From: Atherix ibis
Lineage: Eukaryota; Arthropoda; Insecta; Diptera; Athericidae
Reading direction: 5' to 3'
Length of the DNA stretch: 64,000 nucleotides
NCBI GenBank assembly: GCA_958298945.1
Contig: OY282606.1
Coordinates: 28,307,740 to 28,371,739 of the forward strand
The position numbers were made by a program, and so were the translations under genes. Below the pieces are notes generated by a model. The model did not search any database. It had not been told where the DNA came from and worked only from the letters and a program-made list of their open reading frames with translations. Below are positions 34,361-46,325 of this stretch, one piece after another; position 1 is the stretch's first letter; each line of letters opens with the position of its first letter.

Positions 34361-34450
34361 ATAGTGCATCAATAATTTTTTGGAAGATTTTGGATTGAAG
34401 GAATTAGATTGGATTAGAGAGGAATTGGAATGCTTAGTAGAACTCCACAG
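34361..34450 (-). pseudogene. Jockey-like LINE scrap, first of a 90-bp direct repeat pair
   Basis: Minus reading SSTKHSNSSLIQSN corresponds to 'GSTKPSNL.PIQSIQSKILR' after the KPIWTYG block. The same 90 bp, diverged, recurs at 35136-35225. The pair flanks the transposase fragment at 34457. Confidence 0.6.
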
Positions 34451-34456
34451 TTAATG

Positions 34457-34880
34457 GTAACCGCTATGGTGACATGTTGGAAAACTTTCTTCTACTCGAA
34501 CTGGATCAATTAGGCCTACAGAATATGTGGTTCCAAAAAGACGGTGCCATATCACACACAGCTCGTGTTAAGATGCAAATTTAGAGAGAAAATTTTTTCG
34601 GCTGAATAATATCTAAAAGTGGTGATATCGACTGTAATTTGAACCCTCCCTATTTCTTCGTATGAGGGTACTTGAAGGAATAGATATACACTAACAAACC
34701 AATCACAACCTCGATGCATAAGGTTAATATTCAAAACGAAATTATTGAAATAACACCAGAAGTCTGCAAAAATATTATTAAAAATGTTCCTGAAAGAGCT
34801 CACCTCTGCGTCGTGGCCAAAGGCGGGTATTTGACCGATGTCATATTCCATACATAATGCTAAGAAACACATGATCAATA
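34457..34880 (+). pseudogene. Tc1/mariner-superfamily transposase, type G, C-terminal half
   Basis: Plus frames read NGNRYGDMLENFLLLELDQL, then NMWFQKDGAISHTARVKMQI with the second catalytic Asp. Then REN(F)FG..IISKSGDID, PPYFFV.GYLKE, IYTNKP, and a well kept tail EIIEITPEVCKNIIKNVPER, AHLCVVAKGGYLTDVIFHT. The usual 'CDLTPLDYFLWGY' block has lost its catalytic residue (only PPYFFV remains). Other pieces of this type are at 5735-6050 and 45990-46165. Confidence 0.8.
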
Positions 34881-35057
34881 AATTAAGTATAAATTACAAT
34901 ATTACTTTTCATTTAACAGTGATTTAAAAAAAAAACTTCGACTGGGAACAAAAAACGCACTCTATATTAACACCGCGAGAGGTCTCTTAGACAACTGCTC
35001 TTTAAACGACGATCACTATTTATGGGGAAAAGTAAAAGAAAAAGAGTTATCTGGAAT

Positions 35058-35128
35058 GAAAGTTTTTATAACGAGAAACACTTAAGCTATGAATGAAACT
35101 TTTTATATCGAGAAAAACTTAAGTTATA
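35058..35128. repeat. Diverged 35-bp tandem repeat
   Basis: Two adjacent copies of GAAA(G/C)TTTTTATA(A)CGAGAAA.ACTTAAG.TAT, at about 35058-35092 and 35094-35128. Confidence 0.6.
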
Positions 35129-35135
35129 ACATAAA

Positions 35136-35970
35136 ATAGTGCATCAAAGATTTTTTAGAGGATTTCGGACTGAAGGGATTATTGGATTGGTCAGAGAGGA
35201 ATTAGAATGCTTAGTAGAACCACAGAGTTCCATTTCGTATGTCCAGATTGGTTTTAAAATTTTGTTGTAAATTAAAAGTTTGTTTTTAATGTAAATTTTG
35301 ATATATTGTTTAGTATTCTAATAAGTAGGGGATAGCGTCGGTTAAGTTCAAGTCTTTTTCAATTTTTGCGAGGATTCTAAGTAAGTCGTTTGTCTAGGTT
35401 TAGTTGCAGGTAGCTTTGTACATTTGGCTTTGTACACCCTTCTGCTCATTTACTTTCAGTATCTACTTCTTAAACTAGTCTTGAATATTTTTTATATGGG
35501 ATTATAGATGATTTGAAGCAGTTTCAATATTGTAGTGGGATGCGAGAATAACGGTATCATACACATAGGTGGCTGTCAAAATTTTGGAATTAGTTGGAAT
35601 GTCAAAGGCAGAAGTATTATAAAGGGATGGACCAAAGGATACTGTCTTGAGGCACACCAGCTGTGATGGAGGATATTTCACATCAATCAGTATTAACTTT
35701 AACTTGAAAATGTCGTTGGAAGAGATATGATCTTAAAATAAGAAAGTATGTAGAGGAAAGGAGGGTTTTGATTTTCAAGAGCAGTCCTAGGTACAACACT
35801 CCATCAAATCTACGTGATATATCTAGGAACACACCGGGACAGTACTCTTTACGCTCAAGAGAGAACGCAATTAAATCTACCATACGATGACATTTTTGGA
35901 CGGTAGAGTGCTCTGTACGGAAACCAATTATGGTGATCAGGGATAATTCTGGCATCTTCAAGGATAGATA
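35136..35970 (-). pseudogene. Jockey-like LINE reverse transcriptase remnant
   Basis: The minus frame 35683-35961 reads IIGFRTEHSTVQKCHRMVDL, then LERKEYCPGVFLDISRRFDG. This is the GFR.EHST...Q and motif A block ('FLDISQAFDRV'; the first catalytic Asp is present). STYFLILRSYLFQRHFQVKV follows. Further along the minus strand, AGVPQDSI (motif B, near 35660) and ATYVYDTVILASH (near 35560) are readable. In the last, the catalytic Y-A-D-D has become Y-V-Y-D. KPIWTYEMELCGS (thumb, near 35220-35260) ends it. Clearly inactive. Confidence 0.85.
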
Positions 35971-35974
35971 AAAG

Positions 35975-38120
35975 TGTTTTAAGAGGAGTTTTCGAAAAAA
36001 ATAGATGGTATAAAAAATATTATTAAATATATACGTTTAAAAAAAAATATTAGAAAAAAACGGAATATATTTTTCTCTATAATATACATTCACGTAGTTT
36101 CATCCTGTGGCTTTTTGTTGTTTTTTTTTTGCAAAATTACTACAATATTTTATCCTTAATGAACATTTATTAAAGTAAACAGAAAAAAAGAAACAATACC
36201 AATATCACGTGTTGTGTATGTCTGGTAGCTGCAACACGTGGTCACGAATTTATTAAAAAGCTATTAAGCAGAATAATTTTGCTGTTGTTGTTTTTTCTAC
36301 TTTTTTGTTGTGGGGGAAAAAAATGTTAGACTGAAATTTGCATTAGAAGAACAACAGAACTTTGAAATACACGAACATTTGGTGATTTAATTGTTTTTTG
36401 ACTTTTGATCGATTTTCATTCAACAAGTTGCCTTGTACAAATTCACAAATTGGAGTTTTCGAATTAAATAATGGATGAAATATGAACGCAACTACCCCCA
36501 AAATTGGTTGGCGTCGAACTGTGTATGATATTTTCTTACGGAGGCTTTTAGATAAAATAGGGATGATGATTGAAATACAAAACACCGTTTAGCATATAAA
36601 TTAAGGTTATGGTACTATTTGCCAAATCGAATCGATGAAAATAATTCGATTGTACAGGTAACAGGTGAGTATCACCGTGAAAAATTATTGGGTGACAAAT
36701 GTTAATAGATACGAAACTGTTGAATATTGTCGCAAAATAATCGTACAATTGTGGTTTTGAAATTATCTCAACGAGTTAACCGATTATGACTAGAAATTGT
36801 ATTTTTGGAATCAAGTCTACTCCAAAATTTCTAGTTAGTTAACCTATTCAGAGAATACATTTAATCTTAGCTTAGTCGATTATACACAATAAATACTATA
36901 AAATTACCGTCAGATAGGAAATAATCATCAAAACGAATATTGTACTTTCAGTGCTAGTAGCTCAGGAAAAACACGATTAAAGCATTTTGTATTTAAAACA
37001 GCGAATGATAAATAAGAGAAAGGATATTTTAAATACAATTGAATGAAATTTATTGTATTTCCGAGCGAATTTAGATATATAAAAAAATTTCCAATAGTCC
37101 TTTCATATTGAAACTTATTTATTTTATCCCATACATATGCTAAGGGATAATTTAATTATTTTTCAAAAAACGAGAGGTTATTTTATTGTATAAAACCGAC
37201 AATATATAATATATACAATAAAATAATATTAACAGGAAATTTGTTTGAAAAATTTCAGAGATGGAAAACTTTAAAACTTAATTGAATTGAGAACTTTGGC
37301 AAAAATTTTAAATGTTTCCAAACGAGTGGCTTTAGGATATTTTTGAGTATTAAATTTTAGTTGCAATTTAAAGAAAAAAAATTGTGGGAAAAAGAATTTG
37401 TTAATAAAAAATAGCGAATGCCAGCGGTTATATTTAATTGAAAAGGAGAATTTTAAATAAATTGGAAATTTTTTCGCCGAGTTATGAAATATTGTATTTA
37501 GTATATACTTAAAAGGGCCAAATTCAGAAAGAAATTATTTGTGGGGTTGCAAATAATTCAAGTATTTTTATGCTGTTTAACCCTGTTTATTTTTGGAGCG
37601 AATTTTCTGCTCCATGGAATATCATATTTAATAATTTCAGCGAATTTCCTTTTATTTATATAAATTCATTTATAGGCAAAATTGAATGCGGTAGTAATTT
37701 TTTTTGCCCTATACTAATTAACCTACTTGAAATGAGAATGAAAAAAAGTAATGATATTAAATGTTTTTTTAATTGGTTTAAGTTAAATAAATAAAAATAG
37801 TATCAGGTGAAAAATTAAATATTTACCTTAGATGATAGCAATTCAGTTTGCTCACTTTGTACAAAAAAATAAAATAAAAGTAATTTATTTGTTGCTGTTG
37901 TTGCAAGAAATTTAATTTATTTTTATTAACTCCTTTGGATGTTATCGAGAGTATCGAGATGACGTTTTTTTTTTTTTTTTTTTTTGGTTTTGGAGAATTT
38001 TTGGAAGAGGGGGAGAATTTCGGGGGATCCTATTTTCTGTCTAAAACTCTTTTAAGAAAATGACTTTGTGAGAAGTAGTGTTATCATTGTTGAGCATCTA
38101 ATCGTCTTTTTCTTTTTATA
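35975..38120. other. AT-rich spacer; 21-nt poly(T) at 37965-37985
   Basis: No motif recognised. Chance frames at minus 36343-36585, minus 36548-36748 and plus 37570-37794. The poly(T) run could be a reversed poly(A) tail, but no retroelement sequence is readable beside it. Confidence 0.45.
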
Positions 38121-38123
38121 TAC

Positions 38124-38790
38124 ATGGATAGGGGGAATTTTCTAAATTCAAAAACTCACGTTCCTTTTTTTCAAAAAAGACTTTCCATAGAACTACCGGC
38201 AGGTATTACTTCCTTATTAAGGCTGAGAACTGCACTTTTCTTAGTCTTTCTTCCTGGTGAAGTATCTTTATCACCAGGAATGTGTATCATTTCCGTCCCG
38301 GTGATCTTCTGAGATCTCTAAACCGTATAGATTCATAGGAGATATATTACGCATTCTCGATTATGGATCGACAATTAGGGTATATCTTATCAACTTCCCG
38401 CTTATTCCTATATAAATATGCCCTGAAGCATCCATGTCCTGTTCGAAATTGGGCCTTTCAGTGGTCATTATCTTTGTGCTCTCTAACTTTACACGTGGCT
38501 ATATCAAAAATGAGATTATCCATTCATCTTCCTTTAACCGAAAAAACCCAGTGTCCCTGCTATCTCGCCTCTGTCTCATTATTTTCTTCCTTGCTACTGG
38601 TGAGCCGATGGATTACATTATCCTCCCATCTACAATAATATATTCTGGCTTTACATAGACATCTTCACACGATACAGTACAAAATGCTCCCGAGACTCTA
38701 AGTGCACTTCAAAGATATACTACTAACACCTGACGCTTGTACGTTTCTGTCACCATAGTTTCTGTCTAGATAGTATCATCCAAATGTCGG
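38124..38790 (+). other. Unrecognised, compositionally distinct block, possibly LINE-derived
   Basis: This stretch is less AT-rich than its flanks. Plus frames 38124-38312 and 38363-38638 contain ELPAGITSLLRLRTAL, which loosely resembles the 'LPR..ITSL.RLR.GH' segment near the C-terminus of some LINEs, and HPCPVRNWAFQWSL. I cannot place it in a family with confidence. Confidence 0.25.
38251..38280. repeat. 10-bp perfect inverted repeat, 10-nt loop
   Basis: TTCCTGGTGA (38251-38260) and TCACCAGGAA (38271-38280). Confidence 0.8.
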
Positions 38791-38797
38791 TAATGTC

Positions 38798-38880
38798 TAT
38801 AAAGAAATCCTTGAAAGGCTCAGAATATGATTATTATAAGAAAATATTCATATTCTGAGTCTTTCAAGGATTTCTTTATA
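38798..38880. repeat. 33-bp inverted duplication, 17-nt loop
   Basis: Arms 38798-38830 and 38848-38880 match at 32 of 33 positions. Confidence 0.9.
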
Positions 38881-38884
38881 ATAA

Positions 38885-39840
38885 CCATGGTCGGAAATTT
38901 GTTCTAAAGGTTCATTTTGCTTTATTTTTATCAATTTTTTATGTTAAAAGGCTCGTCTGAGTGAACCCCCCACACAGACATCTTCTTGTCTGTTGCTTCA
39001 AATAAAATTTAATGGCATATCATTGCTCCGAATTTTGCAATAATATTTTTTGTAATGTACTACAAAAACATGATTAATATTACATAAATATACATAAATA
39101 ATTGTTAGTCCAGAAAAAGATTTTCGTTAGCTGAGGGCTCAAAATTATTTCTTGAATAATTTAGACACTCTTTAAAAAAGAGATTATTTCTTGAATAATT
39201 TACACACTCTTAATTATTTTCGGTTTGATTATTTTGAGGCAATTTTTTTATGACAGTTTCACATATTTCAGATTGTGATTCATTCATTTTAAAATGCTTC
39301 AAAACTTAAGGATATCTTGTGTTAACACGAGTTTTTGCTTATCCTTACAAGAAAAAGGCTAACAGTATCAAGCCAATTGGCATTGTGAAATTTCCAAATT
39401 AAGCGTCCTGGAAATTTTTTGAATAGTTATGCCCAAAAATTTAACCTGTTGTATAGCTTGCTGTATGGGTTTTGTTCAATCGCATATAATCTAGACCAAA
39501 ATCTTTAAGCTCAAGTAAGAATAATCCGACAATAATATGGCCATAGCGCTAAGTAGAATATTTCCCTTTTCATTTTCAAAGAAATGTAGGACAATGAAAC
39601 CTTCGGACTGAAATGCATACCAGACAGTAATTTGTTGTTGATACAATGGCTTTATAAACCTTCAACAGAACCTTATGTTTGGCAATTTTGTTTTGTAACG
39701 TATCCACCGAGCGAGAATTGTACCTCATTATGGCGGGGCAGATTTACCTTATGAAAACAGAGCAGATTTACCACTTTTGGAGAAAGTTTTTGGAATAATA
39801 CCGCATGGTTTGGTAGTTAAAAATTACCAATAAAATTATA
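38885..39840. other. Spacer; contains a 29-bp direct repeat
   Basis: A block ATTATTTCTTGAATAATTTA then nACACTCTT occurs at about 39142-39170 and 39183-39211. Nothing else recognised. Confidence 0.5.
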
Positions 39841-39843
39841 GTA

Positions 39844-41098
39844 CCAGGTGTATAAGCTTAAATCCGTTGTTTTTAAGTCAAAAAAACACATGTTTTTTTG
39901 CATAGAAATCAAAAACAAATTTATTCAACGTACTTGCCCTCACTAGGGCGATTTGTGGATACCACGCCAAAAAAATTCCTTCTCTTGAAGTGCAAACCCC
40001 TCATCAAGACATTTTCGGATGTCTTCATAAGAATGGAAGTGCTGCTCAGCGAGCGCGTTGCCCATCGACGAAAACAGGTGGTAGTCGGAAGGGGCCAGGT
40101 CTGGTGAATAAGCGGGGTAGGGTAGCACCTCCCATTTGAGTGTCTCCAAGTAGTTTCGGAACATTTTTGACGTGTGGGATGGTGCGTTGTCGTGGAGGAA
40201 AATCAGCTTGTCATGTCTTTGTTGATAATCCGTCCTTTTTTCACGCAGAGCACGGTGCAATTTGATCAGTTGTTGGTGGTAGCGGTGGGCATTGACAGTT
40301 TCACCAGGTTTCAAAATCTCATGGTAGACGATACGCTACTGATCCCACCAAACGCACAGCATCGTCTTCCGCCCGAAGCGATTTGGTCTTGGGGAAGATG
40401 TTGATGGTTGGCCGGGATCAACCCACAAATTCTTGCGTTTAGGATTCTCGAAATATGGTATATCCACTATTCATCGCCTGTCACAATCCGATGCAGGAAC
40501 GACTTTCTTTTTTGTTTGGTGAGCAAGATTTCGCATGTGTTTTGGCGTCACTCCATCTGCCTATCGTTCAGTTCATGCGGCACACATTTTCCGATCTCTT
40601 GAATCATCCCCATGGCATAGAGACGTATGAAAATGGCTGGTTGAGTAACATCCAATTGCTCCGCGAGAATTTTTTGCGATTAGGTATCGTCTTCGTCCAA
40701 AAGAGCCTGTAATTGATGGTCCTCCACCTTCCTATGCCGATTTTCACGCTTCTTGTTCGACAAGTCAAAATGGTTGGCAAAACCAATCTCGGCACGTTAT
40801 TTCCGATAAAGCACTGTCACCATAGGCCTCCATAAGCATTCGATACGATTCGGCAGCCGATTTCTTCATATTGAAGCAAAAAAGCAGAGCTTCCCGCATA
40901 TGCTCCTTTTCTGGCACAAAACTAGACATGATTACCAAAGGAAAAATGTATGTTGTTGTACAAAATTGTTGACAATATACACTGTTTAATGTTGACAGAT
41001 GTCAAACTCATAAAAAAAGTATGGCGTGCCCATGGTAGGTTAATACGCTCAGTCACGCCATCTATGACCAAACAGCGGATTTAAGGTTATACCCCTGG
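39844..41098 (-). mobile_element. Family B mariner, full length with TA target duplication
   Basis: TA lies at 39842-39843 and 41099-41100. Left end CCAGGTGTATAAGCTTAAAT; right end complement CCAGGGGTATAACCTTAAAT. At 1255 bp, this copy defines the family termini best. Confidence 0.95.
39943..40930 (-). pseudogene. Family B mariner transposase, frameshifted
   Basis: The coding start is at about 40930 on the minus strand (MSSFVPEKEHM). N-terminal blocks are readable in shifting frames. The first catalytic block reads IVTGDE then a stop where Lys is expected, then WIY. The minus frame 39943-40314 (from KPGETVNAHRYHQQLIKL) is intact through FLHDNAPSHTS and SPDLAPSDYHLF, with the second and third Asp 34 residues apart. 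It ends early (GIHKSP). All three catalytic Asp codons survive, but stops and frameshifts rule out activity. Confidence 0.85.
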
Positions 41099-41100
41099 TA

Positions 41101-41889
41101 TATACAAATCTAAATAAATATCATATTTTAAAAAAATCTGTTAGCTATTATTGCTATACTTTTCAAACTATAAAATGAATCATCCTATCTATATCTTATT
41201 TTATAGCATAATGCTTTCAAAAATAAAGTAATAATTTTAAAATATTACTAATAACTTGAAAGTTAGTTTAATGTTTCTATTTAGTAATTAATCAAATATG
41301 TATCCTTAGATTAGAGGCATTTTTTTTGACATCTAGAAAAAGAATTCAGCAAAATTAAGACTGCAAGGGTATCTGAAAGTTAGTAAATACAATAGTTTTT
41401 TTCTTTTTGTATCATTATTTAGATTAAAATTAATATTAGAATAGGAAAATATTATAAAAACACAATCATTTATCACAATAAGATATTTCATAATAATATA
41501 TGTTTTATGGCTTTAAAATTGTCCTTACATAAGCCTCCTCTAGTTTTTGTTAGTGAGTAAACAATCTCTAATAACACTACATAACGAAATATGCTGACAT
41601 ATCAAGATAATTAATCATTATTGGATTTAATTTAATAAAAATTTGCGTTTTTTAACTTTTAATAATATAATAAAATTGATTATAAGTTTTTTCCAGTTAT
41701 ATTAAGTGATAATAATTTTAGTTTATGAAATAAAATAGTAGACAAAAAGATTTCGCTTTCTGTATTTTAAATAAATATTATTTGTATATCAGTATTAGTG
41801 GTTTGGTTTTTTTTTTCAAATTTAGTAACCAATTTTTACAATTAATCTTAATAAGCTTTCCAGACTAATTAATTAAGTAAATTCTGAAA
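41101..41889. other. AT-rich spacer, no recognised feature
   Basis: No motif on either strand. Confidence 0.5.
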
Positions 41890-41891
41890 TA

Positions 41892-43018
41892 CGAGGTCTG
41901 TTCAAAAAGTATCGCGAATTTTGTGTTTTTTCAATTATTTATTTATTTATGAATATCTATTTTGTACCCTTCAAAGTAATCCTCACCAGATATCATACAC
42001 TTGTGCCATGGGTCTCGTCAGCTTCGGAAACAAGAAAAAGTCACAGGGTACCAGATATGGGGAAAACGGTGGCTGAGGCTTTATTAGTGTGTTGTTTTTG
42101 GCCAAAAATTCGCGCACAAACAACGATGCGTGAGCAGGGGCGTTATAATGGTGCAAAAGCCAATTTTTGTTCTTCCACTAATCCGGACGTTTCTGGCGGA
42201 TTGCTTGGCGTAACTTGCGCATAAATTGCAGGTAATATTCCTTATTGACCGTTCTACCCTGTGGCAAGAACTCATGATATACCACGCCCCTGAAATCGAA
42301 GGAACCTGTAAGCGAAACCTTCACATTCGACCGAACTTGGCGCGCTTTTTTCGGTCTTGGCTCGTGCGGCAACTGTCATTGGGATGATTGAGCTTTGGTT
42401 TCCATGTCATAACCATAAACAAATTTGGGTTATCGCGGACAGAGTCCAGCAGCTTCTTAGCAATGTTAATGCGATGCTGTTTTTGGTCGAAATTGAGTAA
42501 TTTTGGTACGAATTTCGCGGCGACCCGTCTCACGCCAAATCATTGCTAGAAATCGAATGGCACGAGCCAATCGTTATGTTTAAGTCCTCAGCAACTTCTT
42601 TAATAGTGATTCGACGATTGGTCAATACTATTTTCTTCACTTCATCAATGTTTTCGTCTGTTGTTGACGTGCTCGGGTGTCCGGCCCGCTTTTCGTCATT
42701 CACATCTTCTCGGACCTCTGAGAACATTTTGTACCACCGATAAACGTTGCTTCGTCAATATTCGGAATGCGTCCGTGCAATTAATTTTGTTTTTCACACA
42801 AAATTTGATACAGATTCTTTGATTTATTTTTTGTAATGGGCCAAAACACGTGCAAGCAAAGCAGCTGTAAAAAATTAACTGAACATTCAAAATGGCTGAA
42901 CTTGTCTGCATAAGTGAGAGACATGAGTACCAACATAACGCCATAAAAATATCGACAATCGGAATATACGTAACCCGCGGAAATTGAAAAATTCACAATA
43001 TATTTTAAACAGACCTCA
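41892..43018 (-). mobile_element. Family A mariner with TA target duplication, internally deleted
   Basis: TA lies at 41890-41891 and 43019-43020. The left end (3' side of the element) CGAGGTCTGTTCAAAAAGTA matches the complement of the diverged right end (...TTTAAACAGACCTCA). Minus frames read RICIKFCVKNKINCTDAFRI (N-terminus), GHPSTSTTDENIDEVKKIVL then NRRITIKEVAEDLNITIGSC (helix-turn-helix), and FVPKLLNFDQKQHR. The first catalytic block is lost (only NPNLFMVMTW remains where TGDESW is expected). The second reads HHYNAPAH, with Tyr for Asp. The third is deleted. Confidence 0.9.
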
Positions 43019-43020
43019 TA

Positions 43021-43485
43021 ATATGTTGAATAAATTATTTTAATAGTTCTGAAAAATAATATTTTTAAAATATCCTTAAATCCTTATTACTTAAACAATT
43101 TTACAAATAATAGAAAAAAATATGTTTAAAAAATCTATCTTTTAATAGAAGTAAATTTTTATAGAACTGTGTGCTTTTTGAAAAATATTTAAAAAGTGTT
43201 TATTTTTTTTTTATAATAGTTCTTATTTTAAAAGTTAATATTTCCAATAAAATTTTCAGATTTATTACAAGAATAAATATTTTTCTTTAAATAAAAATAT
43301 TGAAATTTTTATAAAAAAGTTACTATAAGAAATTTTTTATACATTGTTTTTCAGTGGTTTGCAAATAGGAAAAATCGAATAATTTGTTGTTTTCCTTAAA
43401 GCCTACAACGTAAAAGTTCATTATTCACTCTTTTTGGTATAAATGTGAGAATGAATTCATATTTGAACGTGATTATTTTTGCTTA
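43021..43485. other. AT-rich spacer, no recognised feature
   Basis: Nothing identifiable. Confidence 0.5.
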
Positions 43486-43490
43486 AGAAA

Positions 43491-43855
43491 TTAGAAGCTA
43501 ACGTTTTTCGGCACAGGATCAAATAGCTGAATAGCTTTGATTCCCCAGCTTTCATACTTCGTAAGATTCGAACAGATTACAAATTTTCTATTGACAATAT
43601 ATACTGCAAATGTCAACTCTGCTTTGAATACTTTCATTAACTGTTCTACTCTATTCGGAATATATTCATCAGGTCTAAGAACCTACCATAAACAATACCA
43701 ACGGGCTCCTACCGAATTCATCGGATTCACTACGTTTTTGGCACATGCGCTGAATTCGTTCCGGTTACATTTTGGCGGCAGTTTATTCCCAGCAGCACAG
43801 ACGTCTGATAGTACGTCGAAATGTTTCCTTCGAAGGTAATTCCTTTTAGTCCTTT
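43491..43855 (-). pseudogene. Unrecognised protein-like frame with one stop
   Basis: The minus frame from about 43855 to a TAA at 43491-43493 spans about 121 codons with a single TAG (43683-43685), in locally more balanced base composition than its surroundings. It reads, in part, CAAGNKLPPKCNRNEFSACA and PNRVEQLMKVFKAELTFAVY. It then reads IVNRKFVICSNLTKYESWGI and KAIQLFDPVPKNVSF. I do not recognise the family. The opposite strand is also open for 100 codons (43537-43839), so the coding strand is not certain. It could be a host gene remnant, an exon, or part of an unrecognised mobile element. Confidence 0.3.
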
Positions 43856-43859
43856 ACTG

Positions 43860-45985
43860 GTCGCGATAATGCTAACGTCTATTTATCCGATGTGCGTAGG
43901 GAACTCGATAGTCATTCCACTGAGTTCACGTCCGTTTGTACAAACATTTTAATTATTTCAATTCCGAATCGGCGGTCAAATTTCTTTTTGTTAATGCAAG
44001 AAGCAATTTTGTTTTGTTATTTTAAATTTTTTACTTATTAAAAAATTAGTGGAAAAAAAAGTTTTTTATACTAAACAAAAAAAAAACACCTACTAAGTAG
44101 AGTAACCTAGATTAATTTTTAAAAATAAATTAAGTGAATGTGATTACAAAAAAATTCTCTTAACAATTAATAGTTTTTTAAGGTGAAGTTTTGTTAATTA
44201 CAATAAAAGTACTTACATTTGTGCTCTGAATACTTATATTATAAATAAATGAAATTATTTATTAATTATAAAAGTGTAGAAAATTTAGAATATTTAGTGT
44301 AGAATTTATATTATTTTTTTCGTTAAAAAAAAAAACAAACAAAATTCGAATATTTTCTATAAAAATTTAAAAGGAAATAAATCTATAAAAATAATGTTAA
44401 CAAGGATTTATTTGTTGTTAATTATTTAATTTTTTTTTTAAAAATACTTAATATTATCGACGGAAAGTTTTTTTTTCATCTATTTTAAAAATAATTATTG
44501 TTCATTATGTAGAAACTGAATAGGAATTGCAACGTATTCAATTTTGTGTCAAGAACCTCTTTGTGAATGCATTTTTGTGCAATTGAGAGTTTTGTATTTT
44601 TATTAATGAGGAGATCTACAATATTTTTCTCATCGAAACTATCTATGTATGTATATTAAAATCCGACGGTCTCTTTACAGTTTCCGTTTCATTCTGGAAA
44701 TGCCAATAGGATTATTTATTACTTCAGCAATGGAGATTTTGGCTATCAAGTATAACCCAGTACATTAATGTTTAACTGTTATTAAATATCAAATAAATCA
44801 AAATTACATCAAAATTAGTGATAATTATTTTTATTTAAAATTTCATAATTTCCTATAAAAATCTATTAATCCAAGTGTTTCGATGTGTAAATATATTTTT
44901 TTAAATAGTTTCAGTTTTAATAGTTATTCTTTCGAAATAAGTTTACCTAATTATATGAGTGAATATTTGTGTCTATTTCAATTATTGTACATCAAAATGA
45001 TATGATCATAAAATAATATTCAAAAAAAAATAAAAAATAATATAATAATAAAAATTTGGTGATAGTTTTGTAAATAACTGAAAATTATTTGTTAGTCGAT
45101 AAGGAAATTTTCAATACTGGTTGGTGTGTTTATGGGTACGTAAAATATTATATTTATACTGATAAAAGTGGTATAATTAAAAATCTACTTAAAAATATTA
45201 TTTGTCTTCTTCTTTTAAGGTCATATTTGATTATATAAAATATAACTCAGTCCGAGTGGTTCTGTAGCATTTTCGTAATGAATGAATTTTATTATTTCAA
45301 TACATTTTTTTTATTTATTTTAAATCTAAAACAATAAATTTTTATATGAAAATATTTTTTGTTTTGTTACAAAGTCGTACATAAATTATGTATCAATTAA
45401 GAAAGTCTCATTAACATCTATTCACGATAAATATAATAATAAATTGGAGCAACTCTAAGGTTTCTATATCATTTTAGTTAAAATATCAATAATTTGTCTT
45501 TGAATGATATTCCATACAAAATTTCCTGTATTTATTTCATTTGAAGAAATAATTATTAAATAAATTACAAAATCAATTAATTGAAACCATTTAAAAATGG
45601 AAGGTATTTTTTTTTACCAATTTCCACAATTATTTATTGTAATTTATTATACACTATAATTTCTAAACTTCAATTTTATTTATTGTATAAACAATGTTGT
45701 TCTGATTTAATATTATTTTTATTTTTTTATTTTTTAGAGTGAAGGTATTTAAAAATGCTAATTTTGATAAAATTTTTATCTTTCTAAATAGTGAATAAAC
45801 TTTTTCATTATATATTAAGTATAATAGCATTTAAATAGAAGCTACGAGATTTTTTGCAGGACTCAATCATTTTAAAGTAATTTTTGATGACTTTTTTGCA
45901 CACTTCAAGCCATGATTTGCCAATATACAAATTTTTATATGATACTTTTTTCTAAAAATTTTCGTCAATATATACAATTTTCGTC
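43860..45985. other. AT-rich spacer, no recognised feature
   Basis: Very AT-rich with many homopolymer runs and no usable frames. Confidence 0.55.
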
Positions 45986-45989
45986 AATA

Positions 45990-46165
45990 TACAATTTTTT
46001 ACGAAAATAAAGTTTTTTTTGAATTTTTCTTCAGCATTATAAGAAAAATTCCAACAGTGTCAAATTGCACGGTCTTGAACGTTGACTGACACCATCAAAA
46101 TCTCGAAATTATGCGTTCTGGGAACTTTTCTCGTAATAAAAGCGTGTGGGGCCTTTTATTTTTTT
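45990..46165 (-). pseudogene. Tc1/mariner-superfamily transposase, type G scrap
   Basis: Minus reading LLREKFPERIISRF then, after a stop, WCQSTFKTVQFDTV corresponds to 'LLREKFPERVISRLGDVSWPPRSCDLTP', the segment between the second and third catalytic blocks. Confidence 0.65.
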
Positions 46166-46325
46166 TCCTTAAAACTGCATATTAATTTTAACTAATGTCT
46201 TTATGTTCGGATACAAAAAATGCTTTTTGTCTGAAGGTGCCATTGTCAATTGCACTCAGAATTGACGGTTATGGTCTCCACTTTACACCAAATGCCAAAA
46301 ACTTTATAATACTCGTATATATATA

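Noticed and set aside
37965..37985. Poly(T) as a reversed LINE poly(A) tail
   Set aside because: No LINE coding or 3' sequence is readable next to it, and homopolymers are frequent in this DNA.
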